Source of the DNA: Datnioides undecimradiatus
Lineage: Eukaryota > Chordata > Actinopteri > Lobotiformes > Datnioididae
Length of the DNA: 64,000 nt
Assembly: GCA_008933995.1 (NCBI GenBank)
Contig: WARS01000110.1
Location: 806,001-870,000 of the forward strand
Direction: 5' to 3'
The notes under the pieces were generated by a model. That model was not told the origin of the DNA. It ran no database searches and saw only the letters and a list, made by a program, of their open reading frames with translations. Each line of letters begins with the position of its first letter. Position 1 is the stretch's first letter. The translations under genes and the position numbers were made by a program. Positions 13,716 to 27,200 of the stretch are shown here, piece by piece.

Positions 13716-15359
13716 GGCTGAAACCACAAGCCGCCGGACCGATTTCAGCATTTCACATCGATGATGGACACTCAGACATGAAATCTGCTGATCTGTTGTT
13801 CTATCATACTTTCTTTACCACTATCTAAGAAATGCACATTGTGGCCTTAATGTAATTCCATCTGACTTTTTTTTTTTTTTTTTTTTTACTCTAGATAGTT
13901 GTGTTTTTGTCTGCTCTGTTCATCATAATTTATGAATATTATTCAGAGCAGCTACTTCAAATATCCAGAGAACTGTAGGTTTCTTTTTATTATTAAAATT
14001 ATTATTATGTAGATTAGCAGTGGAGGAAAAATCACTAATATGCACTATTTCTTAGAAGAAATATTGTTACGATCATAGCACTTCGATTTCAGATCAGCTG
14101 GAGAGCACGTTTCATATTTATAGATTGTATTTTTTCATATCCACATTTACAACAGCCCGTTGTTTACCAAAGATGAACCTGTTTTTCCACAACTAGTGTG
14201 CCTCTGACTTGTTTTAATGCAGTTTACCATGATGCCTTTTTTTCCAGTTATGAAGATAAAAGTTATTATTCCATGAATTTTGTCTTTGTTCGTGTTTTTA
14301 GTACGCACTGTGCAATGCCACCAATTACCAATATGGCTGCCACTACAGGAAATGATTGACTTTTCTATGTGTTTGTGCAACAAATACAACTATCTAACAA
14401 ATAACTTTATCAAAGCATATTTTTCAATTGAATATTCTTATATAACTTTGCAGTGACACCAGTATATATGCATTGAAATTCTTTCTGCCTTATATACTAG
14501 AGAAAAAGCAGCTTTGACATACTTGTATTATACAGATTGAGAACTTGCATGCTGTCTTCATTGGCAGATGCACTTTGGATGAACGACTGCAGTCAGTGTT
14601 AACCATAAATGTGCAGTTTTAATGTGAAGTAGCAGCAGCAGGACGTGTTTGGCTTGCATTAGCAGAGGCCATCATTCAGACCATACATGGTCTTATAATA
14701 GAGTTTGATTTCATTAACATTAGTAGTTAGCAAATGCTAACTCTGACTACAGCCAGATGACAACAAGCATGTGCATTCTGAGACCGCAACACAGGCCGCT
14801 ATTCATTAGTTTTTGTGATTCGACAAACATCGAGAAACAAAACAAAGCACCCGACTATGATTTATCAAATATTTTAATAAGATCAATATCTCTTCTCCTC
14901 TTCTCGGCTCTGGGACCGTCCGCCTGTCACCTTTTGTACGTGGCAGTGGGAAGGAAAAGGGCAAGGCAAAAATATAAGCAGCAGGACTGTGGGTTAAATT
15001 GCCAACTCCCTGCGCCGAGCTGTCAGTCAGACTGCTCTCTTGCTTTGCAGCCTGAGTTCAACATCTCGAACAACAGCTTGCCACTTCCAGCTTTTGGGTG
15101 GTGAGGACTGACCGCTTTTATCTGCCTTTTGAACAGCCATTCTGTGCCTTGGAGCCTGTGCTGCCTGGGCTCTGTCAGTCAAAAGGACTTATACGTTTAA
15201 AATGTGCCAACCTAGGTTCATGAATCTTCTAGGGGAGAGCTCTTTATCACAAAGCAGCTGCATATAAATGTGTTTTCAGATTTCCTGCCTGACCTGTTTT
15301 CTTATGTTAATAGAATCAGTCTCACTTGCGTGTGCGCTTTATCTCTGTAGGCTTTGACT
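13716..15359 (+). other. tnfaip1 3' UTR and downstream DNA
   Basis: Contains a T21 run at 13867-13887 and a possible ATTAAA polyadenylation signal at 13992-13997; no canonical AATAAA was noticed close to the stop. A 115-codon ATG frame at 14757-15104 has no recognisable domain and is probably chance. Confidence 0.4.
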
Positions 15360-15656
15360 GCGTTTACATGCATTGAATGTGTTTTTCTTGCTGCAGTATT
15401 TTGATTTCTGAGATAAAATGTAAAGGATGCACCTGGTTTCCTTTTATCAAGGTTAAGGGATGAGCAGTCGCCCAATATTTATTATTATTTTCTAAATTCA
15501 TCCGGGTCTTCTTGGCTCTTTACAGTAACCTGTATCTAGAAACGGGATTAGAGTTAGCCAACTGTAGTCTTCGGGCTTTTTGATATCCCTTATAACCAGG
15601 TTAGATCACCATGGTTACCAGCAGTATGTTGCAGAGCAGGTTTTGTGTGTAAACAG
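15360..15656. mobile_element. MITE-like non-autonomous DNA transposon (candidate)
   Basis: The interval begins with a CGTTTACATGCA-like end and closes with GTGTGTAAACAG, an imperfect inverted match. The interior (TAACCAGGTTAGATCA, then GGTTACCAGCAG around 15595-15625) resembles small palindromic DNA elements common in fish. There is no coding capacity. Target duplications could not be made out. Confidence 0.4.
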
Positions 15657-16955
15657 ACCCCTGCTAATCAATCATCTTTCTGGACAGTTGGAGTAATCTG
15701 GATAATTCTGTCAGACATGTGAAATGTTGAATGTTTGTTCACTCAGGCATTAAAGCTAGGCTTGTAAGGCTTAAGGAGATAGCCTCGAACGTATTAGTCT
15801 AGAATTCTGTCTCCGTAGCTCAGAGGAACATTAGCAACTTGTGTGAATACAAACTCTTTCTAGACTCATGGAGTGACATGTCATCGCCTCTTATCACGTC
15901 TTAACCACCACTTGATCTTTAGAGATTTGGTTGTTGCAAATTGCAGCCACAATAGCGCACTCATAGCTGGATGGTTAACCACTCATTACCAGGGTTACTG
16001 TAAATTAAAGAGAGTGAATTGAACTGTCTTGTAGATGCCCGCCACTTATCACTTGCACAACATTGTGATATAAGTTTAGTCTTCATTGCAAAGATTAGGT
16101 TTAGTGTTTGGCTGAAGTTTCTGATAGAAAAAGAATGTATTTTTCGCCCTTTTATTGCATTTCTTAGACGGACAGATGAAGAGGCAGACGGGAAACAGGG
16201 AGAAAGAGACAGGTATGACATGTGATATATCTCACTGTCTGGAACTGAAACCATTAAGACCATGCAGCCACATGGCACGTACCATTCAGCTATCGGGGCG
16301 GTCTTTAATTTGTCATTTAATTTTGAGAAAAATGATCATTTAGGTAGATCTCACAGAAAACTCTCTTGTTTAAGACTCTGTCTCAAAAGTGGGGAAAACC
16401 AAAATAAGTTGGTGAGTGTTGAGTGGTTCCCAACCCTTTGACTTAACATTACATATTTGAAACCCCTAATACTGGGTCGTATAGGAGTCCTATCAGATGT
16501 CAATAACTGCTAAATGTTAGAGCTAAATGTTTATTTTCATGCAGAAAATCTTTTTATTCTACTTTCCCATGCTGCCTTTACTCCATCAATCTCTCACTAT
16601 GAGTGATGGGGTCCTCCACTAGCGCAGTATTTCCCAGCAGTTTTGTTCTCAGGGCCTTTAAAGTGTCACACGTCACACTCATACAAGTGAATCTGCAGGG
16701 TCGTTGGGGAAGGCTTTGCTGCCAGCATGGCTTTGGACGGCTGCAGGTGCACCCTCAGCCCACATGGAGGCACAAGCAGGAGGTTTAATGACAGGGACTC
16801 CAACAACAGAGGGGGTTACTCTATGTTGCCCTGACGTCATTTATTTTGCATCAGGCCAACCTGGCATGAGCGCAGAGAATGGTCAACATGCGCTTCAGAA
16901 AGCACTATTTTTAGAATCCTTCAGGATGGGCTGCAGTCTCTTCGTGTCTGTGTGC
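15657..16955. other. Intergenic DNA upstream of sgsm2
   Basis: No gene seen. Contains a perfect TGACGTCA CRE octamer at 16832-16839, about 0.8 kb before the sgsm2 start codon. Open frames at 15961-16343 and 16603-17030 overlap on opposite strands and look random. Confidence 0.45.
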
Positions 16956-16969
16956 CTCTCTCTCTCGCT

Positions 16970-17016
<47 letters not shown>
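16956..17016. repeat. Compound (TC)n-(TG)22 microsatellite
   Basis: A short interrupted TC/CT tract (16956-16972) runs into 22 perfect TG units at 16973-17016. It explains the artificial Val-Cys and Thr-His repeats in frames translated across it. Confidence 0.95.
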
Positions 17017-17017
<1 letters not shown>

Positions 17018-17289
17018 TGCTATTGTGTGAATGAAGTCATTACATTGGCTGCATTTTAATGAGCTCATCAAATGCATTGCGTGTCTCCTCCACTGGAGTC
17101 CCATATCTGTTCATTGAAAAGCTGTCAGCTCCAGATATGAACCTGACATTAGGCATCACGACCAACAACCAACTACAAAAACCCAAACGTCTCAGAAACA
17201 GTTGCCAGCATTTCACACCTTTCACGAGAGAACAGCTCCTGTGAGGTTAACTCTTTCCTGCCTGGGAAGCGGGGAAGAAAGGAAGATGC

Positions 17290-17297
17290 TATAAATA
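17290..17297 (+). promoter_or_regulatory. TATA-like box upstream of sgsm2
   Basis: TATAAATA followed 50 bases later by a GGGGCGGGGC Sp1-type GC box (17348-17357). They precede the sgsm2 ATG by about 350 and 290 bases. The transcription start may lie between or beyond them; the sequence alone does not settle it. Confidence 0.35.
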
Positions 17298-17325
17298 ACT
17301 TGGAGGCTCTACAGGTTGGTGTGTT

Positions 17326-17373
17326 GGATGCTGGGAGGCTGCAGGTTGGGGCGGGGCTGGATGCTGGGAGGCT
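17326..17373 (+). repeat. Direct duplication in the sgsm2 leader/promoter
   Basis: GGATGCTGGGAGGCT occurs at 17326-17340 and again at 17359-17373, a 33-bp period. If transcribed, the first copy opens an upstream frame from ATG 17328 to TGA 17421-17423 (31 codons); the 33-bp period equals 11 codons, so the copies encode the same short motif. Confidence 0.6.
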
Positions 17374-17598
17374 CTGTGAGCGCCAGTGATTTGTTCTCTC
17401 TAACCCCCCCCCTCCTCCATTGATCAGTATAGTGGGGAAGGCGGATCCTCTGACGTCGCCGTCAAGCTGCTCGGCTGCGTCAGAGTCCAGCTGAGCGAAG
17501 GAAGAAGGAAACAAGGAATAAAAAGGAACGAGGTCCTGAAAGGCCGGGGAGAGCGGACGGACTGTGGCAAGTGAGACAGACCTGTGTCGTGCACACCG

Positions 17599-17643
17599 CG
17601 GACGGACGGACCGGACCGGACCGGACGGGGCAGACAGACAGAC
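17599..17643 (+). repeat. GGACG/GGACC-type tract abutting the sgsm2 start codon
   Basis: A run of GGAC-based 4- and 5-mers (about 17600-17630) followed by (CAGA)3 leads directly into the ATG. It is C/G-rich and likely structured in RNA. Confidence 0.7.
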
Positions 17644-18246
17644 ATGGAGGGCACCACAGAGGAAGACCACAAAGAGAAATTATTATGGAACGTCAAACGG
17701 GAGGTAGGCGCCGTTGTTTGACGGCCCGCTGAGCGTCACGTTTACATTTTTACTGTATTATTCCCCGTCGTTATTCACTCAAAGAGCATGACGGCATTAA
17801 CATTTAGCCGGTTTTTCGCGGGTTTATTATTAGCATGTTGGGTTGCACTTAGTTCCACTCAACGTGATAACGCAAGTTTACCAAACTGCTAACTGAATAA
17901 ATGGACCCACCTGAACTGTAGCCACCTGCTTGAAATATTTAGTATTTGGCTCACACTTCCTTATATGATTCGGGTTAAAATAAATACATGTAAAATAAAT
18001 AACCTAACTGAATAATGCTGCATTTTTGTTTTGGAGTTAGAATTTTCCCATGATAAAAACAAAAGTTTACATTTTTAATTGTATTTTACGTCCTCGCCTA
18101 TGCATGCTGGCTGCGGCATTTGCACAATATCCAAATAAATGTATGATAAAACTACAATTTTTAACTAAAATAAGCATCCATTCATAAGATATCCCTGCAG
18201 GCAGAACTCCTTGGTTAAAGCCGCTGCCTGAAGTGTCACTGCAAGG

Positions 18247-18285
<39 letters not shown>

Positions 18286-21200
18286 ATATATAGTCTTTCC
18301 CGTGCAGGTTGTATTGCTGCCTGTCTTCTAACATCCACAGCTCAAACAGCGCTCCAGGCTTTTTGTTCCTGGTGATGAACGTCTCACAGCTCTCCAGCGA
18401 GGCATAAATCATTACTCCTTTAACCTCTCTACCCACTCCCATTGTAATCCTCAGCGCCGCCTTTATCGAAAGCCACAACTAGACAGATTTCCCTGCACGG
18501 AAATGTCAGCGTAAATCAAAGGCAGCTGATTGTGAGACTGAATGTGGCAAGGTGTGGCTCACTGACTATACCTCGGTCAGAGTGAGTGTAAAATGTGAGC
18601 GTGCAGTTTCCATCATTATCACGTCGAGGAAAGGTCAGGCTAAAAATATCAAGACAGGGAAAAAAGCAGACTTTTTGATAATGAGCGTCCTCTCGCTGTA
18701 TCATTGGGTAAAAGTGATGCTGTGTGAGGTGCAAAGCACCACATCTCCCCAGTGATACCTCATTAGTTCTCACTCAGTGTATCACTTCAGCCACATAGTT
18801 AGCTGAATGCAGTCAGTATTCCATGTTTGGTGATGAATGACGTTATTTGCACTCGTTGACCTGTAGGGTTTAATGAACTGATACCAGCGCAGCTGATGTA
18901 GAAAGTCGACAAAACACATTTCTAACCCACGTATTTACTACCCAAATAGTGAGTTTTAATGTTCTCGTGCATCAGTGATACACTGATGATGCTGTATCCT
19001 CTGTCCCTTTATGTGCAGTTTATGTGTGTTTGAAGCGGGTCTTCTTCTTTGCTCTTCAAACAATTTTGCCGTTTTGCCACGGATGCACCTGCAGCCCGAA
19101 CTCCTCTCCCCGATGCTTGAAAAATTCTCACGAAGTACACATTACACTTTTTTTTTTTTTTTTTTTTTCCAGAGCTGATAAATGCTGCTCATTGGCAGGC
19201 AACCTATTGGCAGCAATCTGATTTAACATTTTATAGAGTGGTTGTCAACCCTACTTAAGTCTAATCAGTGACAAGCGCGGGTCAAGACAGAGTCGAGATT
19301 GAAGTCAAGTCGTAGTCAAGGCAGAGCGCAAAAACACAATTGCTGCCCATTTAGTATTATTTTATACCATGTTACTTTACAATATACTTTTTTTCTTACT
19401 GTTGTTTGTTGTGAGAGTCAGTTGTGTCAGTTTAATTCCCCCAGTGCAGTCCTTTGGATTTACAAAAGGTTGGAAGGTGAAAGCAACAGGAAACAATGAA
19501 ACTTGCGGAAATGTTGCATTTTTAGCCAAGTCCAAGTTAAAGCACTCCCAGGACTGAGACGAGTGCAAATCCAAACACCCACAAGGCCGAGACAAGTCAG
19601 TTGCACAGAGGAAACGACCAGAAACAAGGCAGAAGCAAGTTGGAGCTAACGCTCGCCTGAAGTCGAGCCAATACCCAGTCAAAAGAGTGCGACAAGACCA
19701 CGGGAAATTACCCGCAATTAATCAAGTCTGAGATAAGTGTGTTAAGACATGTCAGGTCTGAGTTCATACTCGCTTGGCACTCAGTCAAGACTGAGTCCAA
19801 GAGACAAGTCAGGGAAAAATCAGAGTTGTAAGTAGTAAGATCAAACCACTCACACCACTCGAACTAAAACAAGTCCAAGTCACAAAACCCTGACTGAGAC
19901 ATGACAGCAACAAGTCTGAAAATGAATAAAGCAGCTATGAAGATACTGAATGTCTTCTAGCTGTGCAGCAATAAGCAGAAGTCCAAGAACTTGTTATTGG
20001 TCACCTGGCTGTCTTATAGAGCTTTCTAAATCTGGTCTTATCTTCTAAATAAAATGTCCACTCATGTCTGTCATGTTTAGATCCAGCACTGTATTTGTAC
20101 AGTCTGCAGAATGCATACTTCACTGCGTGGATTCAGTTTTAATATCCAGGCTAAATATTTTTCTGTCCTCCGCCAGTCACTCCGCAGTCACCCACAGGTT
20201 TGAGTCTTAAATAATTGAATCATCACAACGTCTGCAAGGACGAAAATAGCTCCAGTTCTCAGGATGCCTGCAGGCGGTGGGGATCTGTGTCTCCTAAACG
20301 CAGACCATCAGGGAAATAAGGAGGAACGTTGCATACTTGGGTCACTGGGCCATTTGTGGCTGCGTGGTGACGCTCTCAGCTGCATCTTTAAGCACACCTC
20401 CGGTCATTTTGCTCCAGGAGCATAAATTCTTAATGCTTCCTAGCTGTTAACATTTAAAGGAAATAACTTTCCGCGTCAGTCGGATTTTCTGTAAGGTCTC
20501 AACAGCTTTGGATTTGACTTTTAGATTATTGAACTGACATTAGCTGTCGGGTGTGATTCTTGTTTAGTTCACGTTCTCTGTATTCCTGTTGCTCCAAATC
20601 TTCAGACACGCGATAACATCAAAGTTGGAGCTTTGTCCAAGGTCGCCCTATTGATCAGTCTGCTTGGTGTCGCATAAGGTACAGTGTGGATTTGTAACTT
20701 GGTAGTCATGGGCAGATTTTATCCAAGGAAGTGTTACCTTGATACCATGCCATTTTCTGCTCGGTCTGGCCTTCGATGAGCTCGGATTGCAGTCTTTGGT
20801 GACACTGAAATATGACTACTTTTTTGTACCTTAGATAAGCCTAAAACCAGTCTAGCTGATTGGGTTTTAAGCTGAGATCACTTTCCCCCAACATGAAGGA
20901 ATTGCTGCTGCTTCAGAGCCTTATTGATCTGTTGTTTTGCAAATGTTGCATGTTGTCCAAAAATGCAACATGTTGCTGTAGTCTCTGTGCATACGCTGTC
21001 TAAAAATCAATGATGTTATTGGCCAGTGTTCATCCATGAGATGCTAGTCGATGCCTTCTGGCATTTTGAAGCCTTGCAAACTGGGCTGCAAGAGACAGGT
21101 TTGAACAAAGCCCACTAGCTTCAGGTTTAAAGCTCCCTGTCTCTTTAAGCGCCACTCAGCTATCTCAGTATTGCTTGGCAACTGAAAGCTTTAGCAGCTC

Positions 21201-24200
21201 CCTAAGAAGTTAAATTGCATCAGTTGGCGATTAATATCACAGCAGTGAGGCGGCCCTGTCAGGCAGTCTCTTTTCACTGAAACAAAAAGTGTGTTTCTGC
21301 ATTCACCTGCTACCTCCGGGATCCTTTTGTTTTTGTGGTACGCACAGATGTGCTCTAGTTACAAGGCAGCAGCAATCCACGCAAACATGAGGGTTTATAT
21401 TAATGTGGATGAGAGGTGTAACTTCAACGCACAAGAAATGCTACAGCTGTAACAGGTGTTTCATTGAAAACCATGCAACAGTGTCTCACGTGTTACTCAG
21501 AATCAATTCACTCCCGACAAAGAATAGTGTGGCCGCCAGTCACAGCAATGTCTCCAAAAGAAGGATCCAAAAGAATTAGGAGATTAGGAAGTAAAATTAT
21601 GCAACACATTCTCATTTTTTTTATTGATTTGAACATAGTCTGGGCCTCCTGTCACTATGTTCTGTTCTGTCATACCTTCAATCCAGGTTATATAACAAAA
21701 ATTACACTCATTTAGCAATGTGAATTTCTGTATCTCGGTAATTTTGACTTTAATGCAACACAATTGGGTTGACAGTCATTCACAAGAGGGCGTAAAAGAA
21801 CCCTCCGCAGAATTTGCTGTGTTTTTGTGAGGAGAATGAGGTGTCATATGCCCCAAAGCCCTGTGACAAATGGGATAATGACAGATGATTGAGAGAGTGC
21901 TGGGACCACTGTGATCCTGGTGTCAGAGCGACAGTATGTAAAAACTGACAGGATGGAATCCAAATGACAGCTCGTGATGTTTGGAAATCACTGCACCGAT
22001 TATTGACAATGACTGTAGAGACAAAGTTGGAAGAAAATAAGTGAGCGAAGATGAAGAGTATGACGTGAAAATGTAGTGAGTTTGTTTTTATAGCACTTGT
22101 TTTTATCATAAATCTCCATGCAATGACTCCAAACGAATAGTTAAGTAGTCCATCCACAGGATCATACTGTTTTCCAGTGGCATAGCGTAATCATGGCGAT
22201 GCATCAGATCAACTGTGGCTGAAGTCTATTCTCCAGAGCTACTGTTTTCCCATTAAAATGCAGCTCTGAATATCTTGGCAGACATCCTTTTTACCCCCAA
22301 AAGCAGTTTTTGTACACAGCTACAGTTCTGGTTAAACCAGAGTCACCATGTGGGTGCAATGCTCACTGTGAAGAAAACTAAATTCTAATAAAGATAATAA
22401 AAAATCAAAACCTCGTTTCAGTCTTGTTCACCAGTCATTGTCAACTAACTAAACCATTTTAACCATTTTAATCTTTGGGTGTTTGTTAATTGGCACCAGC
22501 AGCAGCAGTACAGCAGAGGTTTGTGGGAATGTCTTGTGTTTTGTTTTTTGGTTGGTTTTTTTTAGTATTTGATGAATGAAAATTTTGATTATGCTGAATG
22601 AAAAGCCAGAGAATAACTGAAGTTTTTACAGTCACTCTTGTAGGAAACGTCAGCTCGTCCATCCTGTAAACGTTGAGCTGCTGCACAAAAGAAAACTGAT
22701 GGTGGCACAAGATGAAACATCAGAGGATCACTGAGGTCCTCTAAGGATCTGTGATGTCTGTTGGACATTCCACCCCATTGTTTTGTTACTTGAACACAGA
22801 GAAGCTTATGGCGACCATACCATGGTTTGCACTTGGTTGCATACTTGCAAGAAGTTCAGACCAATGGGGGCGTAAAGCCGTAATGATTGTCAGATTGTTT
22901 GTTTCAGAAACTTTAATGATCTTAGAAGATCGGACAGACAGTTCATTTAAGCATACTGGTGCATAGTTGGTATTGAGCCTAAATAATGGATCCGACTAAA
23001 AGCTGCAACTTTTGTTAATAATGCCTACTTAATTCTGTTATACCCACACTCAAAAATACTTGGCCCTGTTATTCGAGGAGTTTAAATGTAAGAGTCTGCA
23101 CTGGTTGTTCTTCAGACACCTGAAGGCAACCATTTTACAGCTGCTTTGAGAACGAGATTGTGGACTTGAAGCTCAGTAAATCTATTTTGGTCCAGTCAAC
23201 ATCAATACTCTGACCGGGCTGTTGGAAGCTGCCGCCATAGGCTTCCATTTTTCTAATACCATTTCCTTTGTTTACTACAGCGAGGTGCCTTGGTTGCCAT
23301 ATTGCAACTCACAGCTAAACAGCATTAAGTTGCCTCCTCCCTGAAGAAATATTCTATCATTATGCAGCAAAGGGTTCCCGAACTTCTCCCTCAGACTGAC
23401 ACCTCCTGCAGGACGGAATCATTCTTCTTGCCACAATCTTATTTCACGATTTCATGACTGCAGCTCTAAGAGCCATGCTTACTGAACTACATTGATATCC
23501 ACTTGATATTTTCTGCTCTGAGGTTAAATGTTAATTTCTACTCATTTTTCCTGACGGGAAAAGTGGAGAAATTGATTCGACGCAGCATATGGCAATTTTA
23601 AGGGGGAAATGATTGCAGGTTTTCAGGATCTGTAGACGTTAGAAGTTCCATTTTTTTGTGCGTTAAAGCAGCAACAGGTCGACAGTGTGTACAGAAGAAG
23701 TAAAAACATTGATTCCACTAACTTGTCCTGCTGTCAGCACCTCTGCAGCCCTCCTCCTCATCCACCAACCCTACTAGGGCATGAATAATTACCTCATTAA
23801 TGGCTGTGTCTCCGTTGTGCCCGAACAATAGCTGATTAGGACAGGACCATACTATATTGCTGCTCCCCAGACTGAGGGGGAAGCAGGGGATAGCATCACA
23901 GCACAAAGAGACAGAAACACAATATCCTGTGTTGTATATTTGGATTTTTTTTTTTGTCAATTAGGTCTAAAAAGATGAGTTGAATAGCTGTGTTTAAGTG
24001 GAAATTCAAAACATAGTTCCAGCTTCTCATTTGAGAGTTGAGTGCTGCTTTTCATTCAAGTTGATTTAATTAATCCTCATTAATCTTCAATGTTTGGGCA
24101 TTTAGTCAGGAGATCTGACATTACCTATTAGGATATCTGCAACTATATTTCAAGCAATTAATTGAAAAAAACCCCAACTGATTAATTAATTAAACAGCTA

Positions 24201-27200
24201 TTCTATTAATCACATCTGCTTAACATGACTAATAATCTTTTTACAAATCAATCAGTCAATGTGCATTTTGCACCATTTCAGACAGCCACTGGGTTCCGTT
24301 CATTTCCTGAAGTAGGAAAATAAATTGGTAAAATAAATTAGTGCTGACACCTGCTGCAGTTGTGACATCCATCGCGGTGAACATCCAGTCTGCACTAATG
24401 TCCATTAGTGTTACTGCAGTAACCCAGGCCTAATGTCGATTCCAAGGGGTTTTCACACTAGAAATAAGTAGATATCACTAGTTGCATGGAATGGTAGTGA
24501 AAAACAGTGAAGAATGCATTGGAAAAAGTTAAGAAAACATCATTTGAAGTTGAAGAGCTAAAGTTTCCAAACAGTCCTGGTCCATTTAAGGTTTTATTGG
24601 CACCAGATACGTCATGATTATGTTTCATTTAATTGTACGGAGGCAGACGATATATGCTTGATTAAGATTTCCCTGGACTTGTTAGGCTTTTCGCTCCTGC
24701 TAGGGCTAAAATCCTGTCTTTGTCATTTTGCAGGAAGACATTTTGACATGTCACAGTTGGAAACGCTTGATTAAAAAAAAAATAAAAAAATATTGATTGT
24801 TGAATTCCAATTAGCTGCTTCAGTTTTAGGGTCCATTAGAGCCCTCGTTCATGTTTTTACATTGGATTCGATGTTTTCAGCAGTGACGAGACAAAACGTC
24901 TGTTGTGAAAAATGGCCACAGTGTTCGTGTTGATGTCACATAATCCCATTTACAGCTCTGCCCACCTTCAACAGGGGTCTAATCAGCAATAACTGAAAAC
25001 ACCTGTGTGGCTGTGCAGGGCCCTTAATGAGGCAAACTTGAAAACAAAGAAGTGCAACCCAAAATTAAAAAAATGTGCCACAGCAGTGAATGTTTCTGTA
25101 TTTTTAGTTTAGTTTCTTGATAAAGGAGTACATGCGCCATGCTTTAAGAAATGCCAAGATGCAATGTGTCAGCAGGCTTTAATTTTAGAGGTTTTAGTGT
25201 TGTAATATTTCTTTATTAGTTCAAAATGTTTGCTTTTTTTATTCTGTTTTGTGCATCTCAAACCAAACAGGCTACTGCGTTTTTATTTGAACTAGCTCAG
25301 ATTAAATTACTCACCTCAGGCAAACTCAATTTTCTACCATGATTGTAATCTCCCATAATCCTTAATTGTCAGTGCTTGACTGGCTGAATGACAAATGGTC
25401 TGACTTAGTGAACAGTCTGTTGCATATTCTCTGTATTTGCCACATTTGCTGTTTTTTCTTTTCCTTGGAGATTGTACATCCTATTAGCGTCAGGAAAACT
25501 GTCCTCCTTTGTGGTCACAAGGAACTCCCTGTTGATGTCCTGCTGTTTGCCCCAGTCATGAACACGAGATGAAGGGAAAAGCAAATTTGTCCTTATGTAA
25601 CTGACAGTTGGCTAATGAGCTCTTCTCTCTGTTCCTCCCAGAAACCATTAGCTTCAGGATTCTCAGAAGTGTTACAAAGTTAGTCAGCTCCACTCAGCCG
25701 TTTGACGGATACCAACTATATCTTGTTATTTTAGTGTCATCCCTGGAACTAGATGCTTTGTTTGCTGCAGGATAAATTGTTAATGAAAGTCCACTTTTAG
25801 TAAAAGTAAACAAAGGCAAGGATGTGTATGTGTTTTGGCTGCCAGCACGGTTTTCCCTGCTTGAATTCTCAATTAGTGCATCAGCTCATTGTGTGACGTA
25901 CTAAAAGCTGTACACATATTAATGCGCGCGACAACACGCGTGCACACATTTGAAAGTAAGAGCAGAGGTTGGAGTTTCAGTGATCCGGGGCTCAAGTATC
26001 ATTTGAGCTAAAACTCAGCGTAAGGTACTGGCTTGACCATCGGGGGATAACAAACTTTTTGCTTGGACAAAGATTCCTGAGACAAATGGGACAAAAACCA
26101 TTACGGACAAAGGCATCTGAAATCTCCTCACTCCAACCATAACTGAAGCTTACCACCCAGCTAATGCAACGCCAGCGTTTAACCCTTAAAAGACTCTAAT
26201 CGGTCAAATAAGCATTTGGTTCCAATTGGCATGCAACAGTGGCCTTTATTTGTTTCCACTAAGTTTTGTTAGATTTTCATCTCCAGAATAGGTCAACCAT
26301 CTAAAAGTGTTAAAGCTACAGTCTGCTTTATTAGACGTTGCAACAAGATATCCTGATGATAGCACTTTGCATCTAAGTAAATACATTATCTGAAGTATCT
26401 GATGCATATAAACTAAACTAATAAATGCATATTGTAATGTCAATTCCCCTTAATATACTTAATCAAGCACTGAGGAGCATTCCAAACTCCATTCCTAATG
26501 TAATCCCTGACAGCCAGCACTAATTAAACTGGTTCATCCCCAAACACAGTCAATTCAATTCCGCAGTCACTCACACCCAGGTGAAGGTATCGACCCCTCT
26601 GACCACCGCTGTGTGTCACTTTGGCCTGATTCATTGGGTAGATTTATAGCTGTAGGTAAATATATGGATCTATTTGCACATCTCTGTGCAGGATGTGGTC
26701 AGTCAGAGGTCCTGTATGAGATTCCGAATGAAAAGCAGGAGTCCTCCGGAGAATTCACTCTGACCTGTGAGTGACACTTGTCGGGGAGTTGTTTAGAATA
26801 GGATCAGGTTATATAGATGGGATTGGGATGTCTGACCTTCAAATTTTTCTTTTTTTTTTGTTTTGTTTTTTATGCATCCAAAGGTGCCTTTTGTTGTGTT
26901 TAAGTGTCTGGAATGTTGAGCCAGGAATGGTAAAAAGCCAGTTTGACAAGATCTATGGGCTAATGGCACACATCCAACTGGACAATAAGTTCCACAAGGC
27001 GACATAGTTTCCATTTTCAAGCTGATTTATAAGATAGAATGATCAATATATTTTGTAATTTTTTGTTTTGTTTCATACATAAATGTGCTCTTTGAGAAAT
27101 AAATTAGATTCATATCTGACACCCTATACAAACCTAAAATGGTTCATTGAGTTCTATTCTTGCCAGTCCTCAGACAGACCCCAGAAAACCATTTAAATGC

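Noticed and set aside
13013-13751. Minus-strand frames of 97-126 codons opposite tnfaip1 exons 6 and 7
   Set aside because: They are shadows of the GC-rich coding exons on the other strand.
16704-17104. Val-Cys and Thr-His repeat proteins
   Set aside because: They are artefacts of translating the (TG)22 microsatellite.
17173-17696. Long minus-strand frames of 165 and 90 codons over the sgsm2 leader
   Set aside because: They are antisense to the GC-rich sgsm2 leader and first exon, with low-complexity Arg/Ser/Pro content and no domain.
20943-20971. 9-bp inverted repeat ATGTTGCAT/ATGCAACAT
   Set aside because: It is short, with an 11-base loop, and expected by chance in AT-rich DNA.
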